In this document: positions 37,778 through 49,573 of the stretch, in pieces
How positions within the stretch are numbered: the stretch's first letter is position 1
How the letters are laid out: each line of letters starts with the position of its first letter
Source: Rhizaria sp. SCN 62-66
Lineage: Eukaryota > Rhizaria, unplaced
Reading direction: 5' to 3'
Assembly: GCA_001724265.1 (NCBI GenBank)
Contig: MEDY01000126.1
Coordinates: forward strand, 1 to 64,000
DNA: 64,000 nt
The notes under the pieces: model-generated
What the model was told of the DNA's origin: nothing
What the model saw: the letters and a program-made list of their open reading frames with translations, nothing else
Database searches by the model: none
Program-made: the position numbers and the translations under genes

Positions 37778-39455
37778 CGCTCCTGTTGTTGAGAGCGCTG
37801 CGAATAGCTCTAAGGCCGGCGCCGCGCTCCCCTCCGTCTCCGTCTCTGCCGCAGTCGCCAGCGACCCTGCTCTCGCCGCGTTTATGGCGCTGGATGAAGC
37901 CGTGCTGTGCGACGGTCAAGACGCGACCCCGCGCGACGGCCCCCTGCGTGGTGTCGCCGGTGAGGAGCTGGCCCCGCCGGAGTCGGAGGACCGCGCCGAG
38001 CATTCGGTCGTCCTCTCCAGCTCTGAGGACGAGGACGGTGACTTTGACGACGAGGACGAGGACGACGCCGCCAACGACGGCGAAGACGCGAGTGGCGACG
38101 GCCAGAACCAAGCCAAAAGCAAGATAGCTGGCGCCAAGTCACCCTCAGTCAACGCGCGCGCCGCGCGTCGTGGGTCTGGCGCCTCGTCGGTCCACTCGGC
38201 TTCCCACGCCAATCCCGGCGCCGGTACCACCGCGGGCGCGGCCAAGGCACGTGAGCTGTCCCCGCGCGGGCTGCTGGTGGCGCAGAATGTCTCCGCCGCG
38301 GCCGCCGAGGCGCAGGCGAAACTGACCGAGGACGATGTCAACCGTGCGATCCTGGGGCTGAAATCGGCCGGTAAATCAAAGTCCAAGTCGAACCTCAACG
38401 CAAACGCACACGTGAGTGCGAGTGCGATCCCAAGCGCGAGCAATGGCATGCCAGAGCTTGAGGAAGAGGAAGACGAAGCTGCGGCGGACGCGGCGGCTGT
38501 TGCTGCGATGGAAGCGCTTGGTTTCGACGACAAGGATGTTCCGTTTGACCAACGCTCGATCGAAATGTCTGATATGGACGACGACAACAGCGGTAGCGGC
38601 GACGGCGACGACGGCGATGGCGGTGATGCCAAGGGTGCGAACAAGAGCAGCGGCGACGACAACCGGCCGACGCGCCGGCCCAACAAGGCCAACGGCTCCC
38701 CTCGCAGCGGCAACAACAAGAACTGCGCCAACAACAGCATCACTGGCGCCGCCGGCCCGACCCCCGTCGTCTCCCTCCCCGCCGACGCGAACGCGAGCGT
38801 GAATGCTAAGGCGTCGACTCTGGCGCCGCTGTCCCCGCCGTCCCCCGCTCCATCGACGCTGACCGGCTGGGACAACGGGGCCCCGCTTGCCTGGGAAGCG
38901 GGCAACACCGGCACGCCCCTTGCGGCCGGGCAGCACGGCGACCGCGGCGCTGCGGAGGAGTCGGCGCGGCTGAAGCGGAAGCTCGAGGCCGCGCGCAAGG
39001 CCAACGCGAAGCTCTCGGGCGCGGCGGGTGAGGGCAAGGAAGACGACGGCAACAAGGTTGGCACGGGCAGTCTCGATATCCCAAGCGATATGGAAGAGTA
39101 TGGCAACTCTGACATCGAGGATAACGGCGGTGGCGCGAGCTCTATCGGCGGCCCCGCCACGCGCAAACACAAAAAGCCCGCCGCCGGCGCCACCGCTGGT
39201 GCTGGTGCGGCGAACAGAGAGGGCACCGATCCCGCTGAGCTAGAGGCCGGCACGCTCAGCCCGCGTCGTGCGGTGGAAACAGAGACTGTGGGCATGTGCG
39301 GTTGTTTCGCCCCGCGCCGCCCCAAAAACAACGCCCGCAACGGCAACGGCAGCGGCAGCGGCAGTGCGTATGCTGTGGGAGGCGCGGACGGTGCCAACGG
39401 CAGCGGCAATGCGGACCCGGCGCGTGAGGAAAAGTCGCGCTGCGTCGTCATGTAA
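25203..39455 (+). CDS. Giant 4750-residue low-complexity protein with C-terminal CaaX box
   Basis: A single frame of 4751 codons runs from ATG 25203 (in-frame TAA just upstream) to TAA 39453. More than 80 percent appears to be low-complexity Ala, Gly, Ser, Asn, Thr and Val sequence, with Gln runs near residues 340-380, an 18-unit GCT alanine run (37722-37775) and an AAC asparagine run (37617-37649). Short high-complexity islands interrupt it: residues ~1106 (PSPQDRALSVEVMAGQLKTL), ~1740-1788 (EAHRRQLAKKA, AEDLTEVDRLFGG), ~2134-2171 (SEALLLAKQASVRKQRREA), ~4060-4111 (EETRDRLQRLALEE, RVFSQRDLRTPLTTPLK), and an acidic stretch ~4260-4300. Many SP and TP sites suit proline-directed kinases. The end has a MCGCF cysteine cluster followed by basic residues, then SRCVVM-stop, a good farnesylation CaaX box. 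This predicts a membrane-tethered, mostly disordered scaffold. No family recognised; function unknown. Confidence 0.85.
37617..37775 (+). repeat. Coding trinucleotide microsatellites (AAC)n and (GCT)18
   Basis: A pure AAC run at 37617-37649 (11 units) and a pure GCT run at 37722-37775 (18 units) lie 72 bp apart in the giant gene, encoding Asn and Ala homopolymers. The purity at DNA level contrasts with mixed-codon Ala tracts elsewhere in the gene and points to recent slippage. Confidence 0.85.
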
Positions 39456-40902
39456 TGCGAAATTTCAAGCAAAAAAACAACCGGTAAACATGGAAACGAC
39501 ATGGAAACGGAAACTGCTTCTTTTTTTTGCTTTGCTTGAACTGTGTTTTGATCTGTTTGTTACACGTATTTTCGGGTTCGTTTGGAATCTATATTCTGCT
39601 TTACGATTATTGTGTTCTTCGTTTACGTTGATTGAGTCTGTCCTGTGTTCTGTTGTTTCATGCACCCCGGAACTTTCTTTTGTTTCTGAAGGAAACGTGC
39701 TTTTGTGACGAGCATGTTTCTCTCTTCTTGTTTCTCCCTTTTCCTTTTTCTTATGGCTTCCTCCTGTACTTGTTCTGTGTTAAGTCAATGCTTACGCTAG
39801 TATAGATTCTGCTGTGAATATGTGAGGTGTACATCAATCAATTTCACTTCATGTTTATCACTGTCTTGTTGTCATTGTCATTGCTGCGCGCGACTCTGTG
39901 CGTCAAGTGATGTGTTCCACTGTCCCTCCTCTATATGCATTCCTTCGTCGTGTGGCGATATATGTTACGAATTGTTACGCTTCGTTGCACTTGTAGACAG
40001 CGTTTAACCAACAACAAGTAATTTTTGTCAGAACACCACCAACCCTCCACCACACATCTTAACACCCCAACATCAACATCATCAATTTCGTTTGTTCAAT
40101 TTCGTTTGTTTACTTTTAAACCGTATCATGTCTCTGTTGCTTGTGTCACGTGAGTCATGCTAATGTTTATTTTTGTTTGCAGACCAAGTTTCGTCTGAAC
40201 ATTGCGTTTTAATTTATTTTTCTGATTATTTTTCCCTTCTTTTTGTTCACCACCGCAAAATACTCAGTCATATCCCTGATGTCGCCTGTTGTTAATTGTT
40301 TCATGTGCGTTTGTTTTGTGTGCGCCTGTGTGCTCTTGATGGAATTCAATTGAGAATGATGTTTTTGCGTCAGTAAAGTCATTTTCTATCATTCAACCGC
40401 ACGGAGCGTCTCCAATAACGTACACGTATCTCTTTTGCGAATGTATCTTGCGTACTTTCGCAACTTGACTCATGATTTCGTCCAAAAGCATGATTATAAT
40501 CAAGTCCGCCGATTGGTCAATGACTCTTTCATTGACTCTCAACTATCATCACAGATATCTACTAATAATTTGACTACATACATACCACTTATTTTCACGC
40601 GTATAATCAAAATAGAATGTCTCTGCTCGAAGCGAACTTGCCGTCGTTTATCGAAAGTGCAACTATGTATTAGCAACCTTGAAAGCCGCATCTGCGCTGT
40701 TCTGTCATGCGTCGCCATCAGGCCCTTAACGTGGTGTTCATCATCCGCTGCAACGAAAACATCACTACAGGCCAGCTGTCGCACTTAGACTCTATCACAG
40801 TCCTTCTTCAATGTCCAAATCCAACTCAACACATCATGGTAGATTGTACATTGCGTTTGCACTCCACTCATCGGAGCCTCGATCGCAGTCTCTGTCGCGG
40901 CC
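39456..40902. other. Convergent intergenic, 1.4 kb, T-rich
   Basis: Lies between the 3' ends of the giant gene and the DNAAF6-like gene. Strongly T-rich on the + strand, as expected of a long 3' UTR. No gene, tRNA or repeat recognised. Confidence 0.55.
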
Positions 40903-42585
40903 TCAGTCTGACTCGGGCTTGATCGGGAGAGTGATGGACAGAACTCCACGCTTTGCATCCCATTTGGCACTGCCGCTGTCGGAGATCACGATGTGGGGCA
41001 GGTGCAGCGCCAGCTTGCTGTCAACACGTGAGCAACAAAAAAAAAAATAGTCAAAGCCAAACCAGGGATGTGAGCGTGTGCAGTTTTGTGGAGTCTCACA
41101 CCGCAAGTGTGGTAAGTCGCACGGCAAGAGCGTCATTTACGCCATCTCGGGAAACCAAAGCCCTATTCAGTCGTAAATACTCGCATTATGAATATAGATA
41201 TTATTCATTGGCGCAATTTTGATGTAATTTGTGAGACGTACAACACAGGCGTGGTAACCTGGAGCTTCGTATCGGTGACGTTGAGGTCAATGGTCTTGTA
41301 CACTGTGTCCGGCAGAGTCACCTTGACGATGATATCCTCACAGCTAAACACGCAAAAACAACAAAACAAACGCAGATTTTAGAAAAATGTGAATTATAGA
41401 GCAGTTAAAAATATGTCATTCAGTAAAGCAGCACAACAAATTCCAAGACATCTCTCAAATGAATCGAAACACAACATTAAATAGGCGAAAATTAACTGAG
41501 ATGTTGACATACGACATCGATGACGTGTTCTTCATGCCCATATTGAGGAACAAGTCCTCTGCCGTCACCTTCTGCTTATACACAATCTCATACTCCGGCT
41601 CCCTCCTCTTTGTAGCAGCGCCACCGTTGCTCTTAGAGTTGCCGCTTTCGTCGTCACTGTCCTCATCGAACCCGTGGATCTGCCCGAATGGCACCTCCTC
41701 CTCAGCCCACACCGCCTTGGGATCAGACCGCACCTTGGTCGCCGCCGCAGCGGCCGCGGCGGTGGCGGAGTATGCGGCGGCGGCGGCTTGCCCCTCACGG
41801 GCCGCGGCGGTCGCGGCGGCGCGGCGGCGGCGCTCTCGGCGGGCGGCGCGCGCGGCCGCGGCGGCCTCGGGGTCCAGCTCCTCCTCTTCTTCTTCAGCGT
41901 CCTCAACCTGATGTTGCTGTGGCTGGGTTGTGGAGGTGGTGGTTTGGGGAGTGGTGTTGCCGGTACAGTCGAGTGCGGCGCCGCCAGTGGCGCCACGGTT
42001 GCTTGTGATGACCGCCTTGAACAGCGGGTCTATAGTGTGGGGCAGATGAAAAGCATACATGTAAACAGAATTCGTTTCGTTATGTGATTAGGTTGAAGCT
42101 CGAACTCGCAATGCTTCTGTGTGGGAATTGAGAGATAAAAGTAGATCAAATGCTTTGTGCAAGAGAGTGTGGAAAGTGGACATAACGTACTCTCACCAGC
42201 CTTGCTGGTCTTGTACTTCTTGTACGACTCTTGATCCTATAGTAGAGAGGGAAAGCAAAACAAGTGAGGAAAAGTCAATATGGAATCGTTGAATGTTGTG
42301 AGCGAGGCGCGATTTAAAAACAGCCAAATTCATACATTATCAATGACTTAGGACAAATCCGAACGTAAATCATAATTGATCAATGTCAAATATACGATAT
42401 TGTGTTGCTAAACACAATTGTTCGCGTTTGGTTAAAGTATGCTGAACGAAGGTTGTTGGGCCATCCATGTAAGAGGTGGGATGGAAGTGAAACAAAGAAG
42501 GGATACGCACCGATTCGGACTCAGAAGCAATGTTGGGATCGCGCAGAATTTCGGCAAGTCCGTGCAAATCGTTGACACTGAACAT
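40903..42585 (-). CDS. PIH1 domain axonemal dynein assembly factor (DNAAF6/PIH1D3-like)
   Basis: Five exons, 42585-42511, 42236-42197, 42029-41513, 41343-41242 and 41017-40903, give 282 residues with every phase consistent and a TGA stop. The order matches PIH1D3/DNAAF6: an acidic N-terminus (MFSVNDLHGLAEILRDPN), then WAEEEVPFGQIHGF and REPEYEIVYKQKVTAEDLFLNMG. The C-terminal CS-like beta domain follows (EDIIVKVTLPDT, KLALHLPHIVISDSGSAKWD, GVLSITLPI). These co-chaperones work with HSP90/R2TP to pre-assemble axonemal dynein arms in the cytoplasm. An Ala/Arg-rich insert of about 60 residues (RRERRRRAA) in exon 3 is not typical. Exon 2 is only 40 nt. AG precedes the ATG by 7 nt, behind a short pyrimidine tract. 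Confidence 0.88.
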
Positions 42586-42959
42586 GACGGCTCTGTGAAA
42601 ATGATAACGTAGTGATTGGGATGATGTAAGTTTTAAATGTTAGCAGGCTGTAACGGACGGAAGAGGTGTGTCAAAGCTGCGTTCCATGGAATGAAAACAG
42701 AGTAATCAGATAATATTAAAAAAGATTCCAAGTCAAATCATTCAATGAAAATGCGCAGAGTGTATAATATACCGCTTGACGGTCACTGTGTAGATAGCGA
42801 TTCAAACTTTCAAAGCATCATTCGAAGCCGCAGCAAGCCACAGCACCGCAGCCATCGCTCAAAACACACAAATGTGCGATATCCTCATAATAACAAAGAC
42901 CTATAGTAAAATATCCAAGTATCTAAATAAATTCGTACGTTTAGTTATAAATATTTTGT
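42586..42959. other. Intergenic, 374 bp
   Basis: Between the 5' end of the DNAAF6-like gene and the 3' end of the next minus-strand gene. AT-rich, nothing recognised. Confidence 0.5.
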
Positions 42960-45900
42960 TTAATCGCTCAAATCGTCCTCGCTGCGCTCCTCCTCGGCCA
43001 TCTCAGCGTCGACCTTAGCAGAAGTCGCTGCCCTCATCGCAGCCTGCTCCGCCGCCTTAGCAGCCTCAGACGCCGCCGCAGCCGCCGCCGTGGCCGCGCG
43101 CATCTCCAGCGCGGCCACCGTCGCCGTAAGCGTCGCACTGGGGGCCGACACAAGCACAGACGCCGTCTTTTGCAGACTGCTCGAGTCGCCACCCAAGCGT
43201 TCCAACGCGGCTGTTGATGAACCCTGTGCGAAAAGGCCGGAGAACGACTGAACGCGCCACTCCCAGCGCTCGCACACCGCGTTCGCGCCGTGGGGACCCG
43301 CCGCGACACCGCCACCGCCGCCGTCCTGTGAGAGCAAGTGACCGTGAGCAGCCGCGGCCATGGGGTAGTGACCGTGGGAAGCTGAGGTGGTAATCGACGG
43401 AGGGGCAAAAGCAAAGGCTGGGAGGGAGAAAGAGTGGCTGTGAGCTGCGGGGCCAGTGTAGCGCGCAGCGACAGCGGAGTCAGTCACGCCCGCAAAGCCA
43501 CTCGCGTTGTAGCTGTAAGCACTGTTCACGTCATTGCTGTTCATACCCATGCCACTAGCGTTGTTGTTGTTGCGGTTGATTGCGATATGTGCGTTTGTAA
43601 CAGCGGAGATCGGCGTCGTGTATGGGTAATACGCTACTTTAACCTTCTTGAGCCTGATTGGCACGCGCGACCTCGCAAAACCGTCCGTGGACACAAACAG
43701 AGTGACTTCAGTCACGCTCGGTGAGAAATCGTTGCCAGTCCACACAGCCTCTGTGGGCGTGGGCGAGTTGCCGTTCGCGCTGGCCGATGTTGCTGCCGAG
43801 GTTGCCGCGTCGGTAGGAGCGTTGAAGGGGACAGCGGAGGTTGAGGCGCGGCGCGCGCTTTCACTCGCATTCGCGTTCGAAGCAGCGTTGCTCGCGTTCG
43901 GATTTACCCCGCCGGTAGCCGCTTTAGCATCAGTACTCGAGCTACTTCCAGCATCAGCGGGAGTTCTAGCAGCCGCCGTTGTCGTTGTTGCCGTTCTTGT
44001 TCCTGTTGTTAAGGTTGTCGGAGTGTTTGTGGATAGTTGCGAAGGGAAACCCGTGGAATCGACCGTGAGCAAGGACACCGCCGAGCGCTCAATCTGCACC
44101 CACACTCCGCCCAGTGCCGCCAGCGCTGTGGCGGCTGAGACGGCACGGTCGCAGTCGCGCTCACAGTCACTTTCAAACTCACAGTCGCCGCCACTGCCAC
44201 TGTGATCACCGTCACCAGTGTCGTTATGTTGAGTGGCTGTAAGCGCGGTGCTGAGTTGGGTGGCGAGTGACCGTGGCCACAAAGTGCGCACAGTCACGTG
44301 CACACCGCTAGCACCGAGACGACTGAGAAGCTTGCGGTGCGCGTCGTTGTTCAACAGCACAGCGATTGTAAGGGGGCTGGGTAATATAAGTACTTCGTCA
44401 AGTGATAACACAGTCAAATGACGCGCAATAGCGCGGCGCACCGCCTTTTGGCTGTTCACACTGGTGCTCGCTGCTGTATCCAGGCTCGCGAGAAGAGCAT
44501 TGGAAGAGCTGTTATTGCTTGCGTGAGCATGTGCGGTTGCAGGTGTGCTTGCACTTGTGTTTGTGGTCGGGTTTATGTTTATGGTAGTTTCAGTCGGCGC
44601 TGTAACGGCGGGGCGCGGGCGCAGGCGGAGTGTGACGGCCACAGTCGACTCAAGCTGACTGCGCGCGCTGCGACTCAGACCACTAGCGCGACTACTTACA
44701 TCGCCACCGGCTGCGGTAAGTACCCCCTTAGTAGAGATTGAAAGGGACTGTGAGCCGATGCACCCGCGCGCTGTGGTAGCGTCAAGGCTCGCGCCCACAG
44801 TCAAATAATCAAGCAAATACGCTCCGACACCGCTTGCACCAGTACGCTCAGTCTCGGCAGCGCTCGAACTGGCACCATTAGCTGTCGCGGCCGCAGTGAC
44901 AGGTTTCTTGTTCGCGTCGATGTTCACGGCATCGATATCGCTGGTGTTTGTCGATAACAATGATAACGCAGATAGAAGCGTCAGAGGCACATCCCCTGCC
45001 CCACCAACATTATTGTAAGTACTGTTCCCTTTTGTCACGCACTTAGCCATGCCTGAGACATCCCTAGCGGCTGCGGCGGCTGCAGCGGCGGCAGAGGCTG
45101 CAATAACAGACGCTGTGGCCGCCAAATGCGGGGCGAGAGCAGCGGCGGTCGCAGTGGCAGAGCTATTGAGATCAGCCAAGATCGCTCTTAAAGCGACGCC
45201 GTCGACAGTCTCCCCGTCAGGGCCAGAAAAAGGACTTGCATTAACTGCAGGAGTCGCGGCAGCGCTCACGCTACTTGCGGCAGCAGCAGCAGTGTCAGTC
45301 TTTGCCGTGGTCACAGTAGTAGTAGATGTTGTCTTCGTTGTTGTTGTTGTTGTCGTTGTTGTTGTTGTCGCAACAGTTGTGCCATAAGCCTTCTTGTTGT
45401 AGCTGCCAGAACTCGGACTCATGTAGTGGCTACTGTTGTCGCCATCATTGTCAACAACCTTCAAACCAGTGCCTGTGAGTCCCAGAGCCCACTCCGCCTG
45501 AGTTTCGTCTTCACTAGCATTCGCGGTCGCGTTTGGACTTACAGTGGGATCAAACGCCGCACTTGCGTCGTTGTTGTTGTTGTCACTGATCTTACGCTCA
45601 TCCTCCGTCTTCTTCTGCTGTTGCTGCTGTTGCCGTTGCTTTTGTTTCTCAGTCGCAGAGAGGGAGACAGCTTGACTTTGATCCACGCAAGCGGGGCAAC
45701 TGCAGCAGCAGCAGTGTACATAGTCAAACGGATGCGACTGCGGCGCTCCACGCCTCTCCACACGACGACAACGGCTAATACGAGTTGTCGTTGTTGTTGT
45801 TGCTGCACTCGCGCTCGAAGTCGTGGTCGTTGTGGTGGTAAGATTAAGAGATGACTGTGAGGTACCGTCGTTATCACCTGGCCCCCCCTTAGATTCGGAC

Positions 45901-47727
45901 TCAGTCATCTGCGCCAGGTACTTAGACTTGGGAGACTCTGAGGAACTAAGTGCGCCAGTGTAAGAAGGAAACGGCATGGTACTTAGTTCATCCCACGTCA
46001 TCGAATGCTCGCTGACACGAGCACGTGTGTTGAGAGTTAAGCCGCCGGTGATGTTCATGATACTGCTTGATCTCGCATGGTGATGTCCGTGACCGTGGCT
46101 GCGCTTGAGACCGTGAGCAGAGTGACTGTGAGCTGAGCGAGTCGTGTTTTTAGGAGATGTTTGAGGAGTTGAATCTGCTTTCTGAACCTTCTCATCAACA
46201 CTATTGTTGTTGTTGTTGCTGCTGCTGCTGCCTTTGCTCGCTGCAAGATCCTTGATATTCCCGCTTGCGCCAACGCCAGCAGTTGGACTCGCAATAGCAG
46301 CACGCTCTTTGCGACAGCGCCAGTTACTGCAGTCATCGCCGTCGCAGTCGCCCTCGCCGTCGCAGTCGCTGCAACTACCGGAGTCAGAGTCTGCGCCAGT
46401 GCCTGAGCCGACGACGCCGGTGGCGCAGTCGCCCACGGCAGAGGTGCGTGTGCAGCAGCAAAGCACACGGGTCGCCCGCAGCCGGTGACCGTGGGCGCCA
46501 GCAGCAGAGTGACCGTGAGCAGCAGCAGAGTGACCGTGAGCAGCCGCAGAGTGACCGTGAGCAGCCGCACTCACAGTCAAACTGGCATTCGCAGCAGCAG
46601 CAGCAGAGTGATTGTGAGAGAAAACTGGAGTCATTTCACCATCACCACCGCTGATGTTATTACGGTCATTGTCGTTATGAGTGCGATTTGAATCATTTGG
46701 ACTGTAGAACGAGTGGCTCTGTGCACGGCGACACGGCCGCGCGCGCGTCTTAACCGGAACTAACATGTCAAGAAACGGGTCATTCGCGGCCGCAAACCCG
46801 TTGTTGCTCATAGCCAGACTCGAACCACGGTGAGTCGCATTGCTGTTGGCTAGACTCGCGGCACTGCTGTTCTTCACCCCCGCAGAGCCGTATGTCTGTG
46901 TGTGCGCGTGATTCGCATGACTAGGACTGCCATAATTGCTGTTGTTGCTGTAGCTGCTGCTGTGGCTGTTGGAGCCGTGGCTAAGAGCGCCGCTTTTGCG
47001 GTGCCCGCTGCGGCGACGCTTCTGCATTGCCATGGTGATGTCAACTCCGTAGACACCGAAAACAACGCTATTATCAGTACTACTGAGAGTGGCACTGCTG
47101 TTACTGTTGCTGTTTCGACTGTTGTTGCTGTTGTTGTTGTTATTGTTACTACTGTTGTTGGTAAAGTCGAGGGGTAATGCGATAAAGCGTGTGGTAACGC
47201 CTAGAGGGGTAGAAACAAGAGCCCAGCGTTGCTTCAAAACACGTGAAAGCATAAATGCGTGTTGATATGCGTACAAACAAGGGTTAAAGCCAAAACTTGA
47301 CTCTGCCGCTGAAGCAGACGCAGTGACAACAATGTTACTGCTGTTGCTACCGTTGTTGTTGTTGCTGCTGTCGGTGTTATTGCTTGTGAGCGAAGAGGGG
47401 TTGACGAGTGACAGCGAAGGCAGCAACGGCGGTGGCAAAGCAGTGTTGCTGCTGTTGTTGTTACTGGAGCCAGCGCTTGCGGAACTACTGGAGCTGCCGC
47501 TGCTATTATTGCTAAAGTTAGTGTTGCTGTTGTTGTTGTTGTCATTGTTTGAGCTGATACGAGCGCCCCGGACTGGAGGCAGTGACAGTAACGCATCGCC
47601 ACTGGTGCCACCACCCAAGCTGTTGTTGTTGTTGACGTCTGGTGTCAACAACGACAAAGACGCCGATGACGCCGACGCCGCCGACTGCGACGCGTACTGA
47701 AACCTTTGCTGCGGCTGCGGACGCTGC

Positions 47728-47759
<32 letters not shown>

Positions 47760-49106
47760 CTGCTGCTGAGGTTGTTGCGGCCTCAACAGAGTGACAAATG
47801 GCCCCGCGGCCGCTTGCAACCACTTGCCCGCGATCGGTCCCCTCGCAGCGAGCCTCAACGACTGCGCCAGGATGTAGTGCGCGACTGTGGGCGGGAACGA
47901 CGGCAGCGGCAGGCCAGCAACGGTCACGCCGCCCACACCGACACCGACACCGTCACTAGCAGTGACAGTAACAGTAGCAGGAACAGCGGCAGAGTCAGCG
48001 TTGCTCGCGCTCGCGTTCGCAGTGTTGGCATTGTTGCTGTTGCTGTTGCTGTTGTTGCTACTGGTATGAATGTTATAATATGAGAGAGGAGTGGTGCATA
48101 GCAGCGCAACTGCGTGCTGCGCACTGCCGCCCTCAGCGCGTGCCTGCGTCGAGCGACTGATATTCGCGTAAGGGGCACTTACATGCAGCCCCATCCCGTG
48201 ATCAACGGCCTTGTCAACCCCGGGAGTGTTATCTGCGATGTAAAACGCTGTTTTAGACGCCTCAGCGCCTGTAGACAGCCTGTACAGCGCACTGACGGCG
48301 GCAGCACTCTTTGCACTTGCATTAACAGCCGCAGAGCCAGAGCCAGAGCCTGTCAAGGTGCTGTTGCTGTTGCTGTTGTTGTTGTTACGATCGGTACCGC
48401 TTCTAGCGTCTCTGCCATACTTTGAGGTGTGCGCGTTATTCCCCGTCATCAGCGTGTCTGTGGCCTTAAGATACGTCGCCACGCCGCCCTGCGCGCTCTG
48501 GAACGCGTCGGGCGCGAGCACACGCGATAAACACGCCAAACCGAGAGCGGGGTCGCGGGAAACCACGAGAAGCGACGATATCAGAGCGCCGACGACTGCG
48601 TACGGCGAGCCCGACGCCGCGAACGCGTGCTGCTGCTGCGCCAACACGCTAGAGCGCGCGGGGGGGGCGGTGGTGTCGCTGGTAGCAGCTGCTTGAGTTG
48701 GCAGAGTTGAGTTTGATGAAGTTTGTGATTGTGTTCGTGGCTGTGCAGTTTGCGGAGTGAGATAGACGTCAAGGTCGCCTGGTGAATGGATTAGGTGCGG
48801 CGCGACGGGCACGGCGGCGCGGGCGCGGTAGGGCCGCATCAGCGACGCCGTGGCGGACGCTGACGCCGATGCAGAGCCGGATGTGGCGGCAGCAGCGACA
48901 GCGGCAGAGGCGGAGGCTGAGGTTGGGGACATGACAGGGGAGGAGTGGGAAAAAGCCGAGGGCGTGGCGGGCGCGGTCAGGATAGACTGGCCGTAGGACA
49001 GGCCGCGTGCATGGCGCAAGGGCAGAGCGGCGGAGGACGTCATAGTGATGGAAGGGCCCGAGTTGGGGTCGTAGGCCGGCGGGGGAGACGGGCCGTGCTG
49101 CGACAT
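42960..49106 (-). CDS. Unrecognised 2048-residue Asn/Ser/Ala/His-rich protein
   Basis: Single exon from ATG 49106 (MSQHGPSPPPAYDPN) to TAA 42960. Behind a Pro/Ser/Thr-rich start lie conserved-looking islands: VVGALISSLLVVSRDPALGLACLSRVL (~180-215), HYILAQSLRLAARGPIAGKWLQAA (~410-435), LYAYQHAFMLSRVLKQRWALVSTPLG (~615-640), VFGVYGVDITMAMQKRRR (~690), HLTVLSLDEVLILPSPLTIAVLLN (~1560), GVWVQIERSAVSLL (~1670) and EVTLFVSTDGFARSRVPIRLKKVKVAYYP (~1810). These are separated by Asn, Ser, Gln and Ala runs, four AAHGHS-type repeats (~840-875) and two Cys-rich patches (CRRVERR...CCCCSCPACV near ~1130; CCCTRTS near ~875). The C-terminus is a predicted Ala-rich helix ending acidic. The islands could be one spread-out folded domain. 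No family recognised. An acceptor-like CCCAG lies 17 nt before the ATG. Confidence 0.82.
46486..46580 (-). repeat. Tandem ~21-bp repeat encoding AAHGHS units
   Basis: About four units containing GTGACCGTGAGCAGC (plus strand) occur head to tail and encode the Ala-His-Gly-His-Ser repeats of the 2048-residue protein. Unit lengths of 21 bp keep the reading frame, and the units are nearly identical at DNA level. Confidence 0.75.
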
Positions 49107-49573
49107 GGTCACAGCGGCGAGCTCTGGGATTGCGCAAGCGATATAACGACACAAAAGATTGATAATCAAGTGAAAATTAAAACACATATAAAAATATTCT
49201 TTAAAAATATTATACTGAAAGATCTGTTGAAATAACGGATGTTACACCCTTCTTCAGCCCTGAAGAAAGTGTCTTGACCGTTACGAAGCAGTCGACTGTC
49301 CGTCTTGTGGCTGGCTCGTCTGCGACCAAGAGAGAGCTTCAGGAAGTCTAACTTTGCAGTAAACGCGCAGTGTCCATTAACGTGATATATCACTTTACGC
49401 TGCGTTTTCTATTAAAAACTACTGCTTTGTTTTAAATATTTTACTAGAATCCCTGCCACCGACATCTATACCTGTGCTTATCTCCTTCGCCGTACGCGCT
49501 TTTCGCCTTGCTCTTCGCTCCCTCTCCGCTGCCCGCACTCGCACGCCTCCCGCGCCCCAGCCCGACTTCTCCC
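49107..49573. promoter_or_regulatory. Divergent promoter region, 2048-aa protein / MAK11
   Basis: 467 bp between divergent starts. TTTTACTAG near 49445 and CCCAG on the other strand near 49123 are acceptor-like. No other motif identified. Confidence 0.4.

Noticed and set aside
33822-39502. Long antisense frames opposite the giant gene (for example 365, 312 and 528 codons on the minus strand)
   Set aside because: GC-rich triplet runs open several frames at once. These frames are Ala/Arg/Ser shadows with no splice context or recognisable domains, while the plus frame is open throughout.
46486-46580. CRISPR-like short repeats
   Set aside because: The units are contiguous with no spacers, lie inside a eukaryotic reading frame and are multiples of three.
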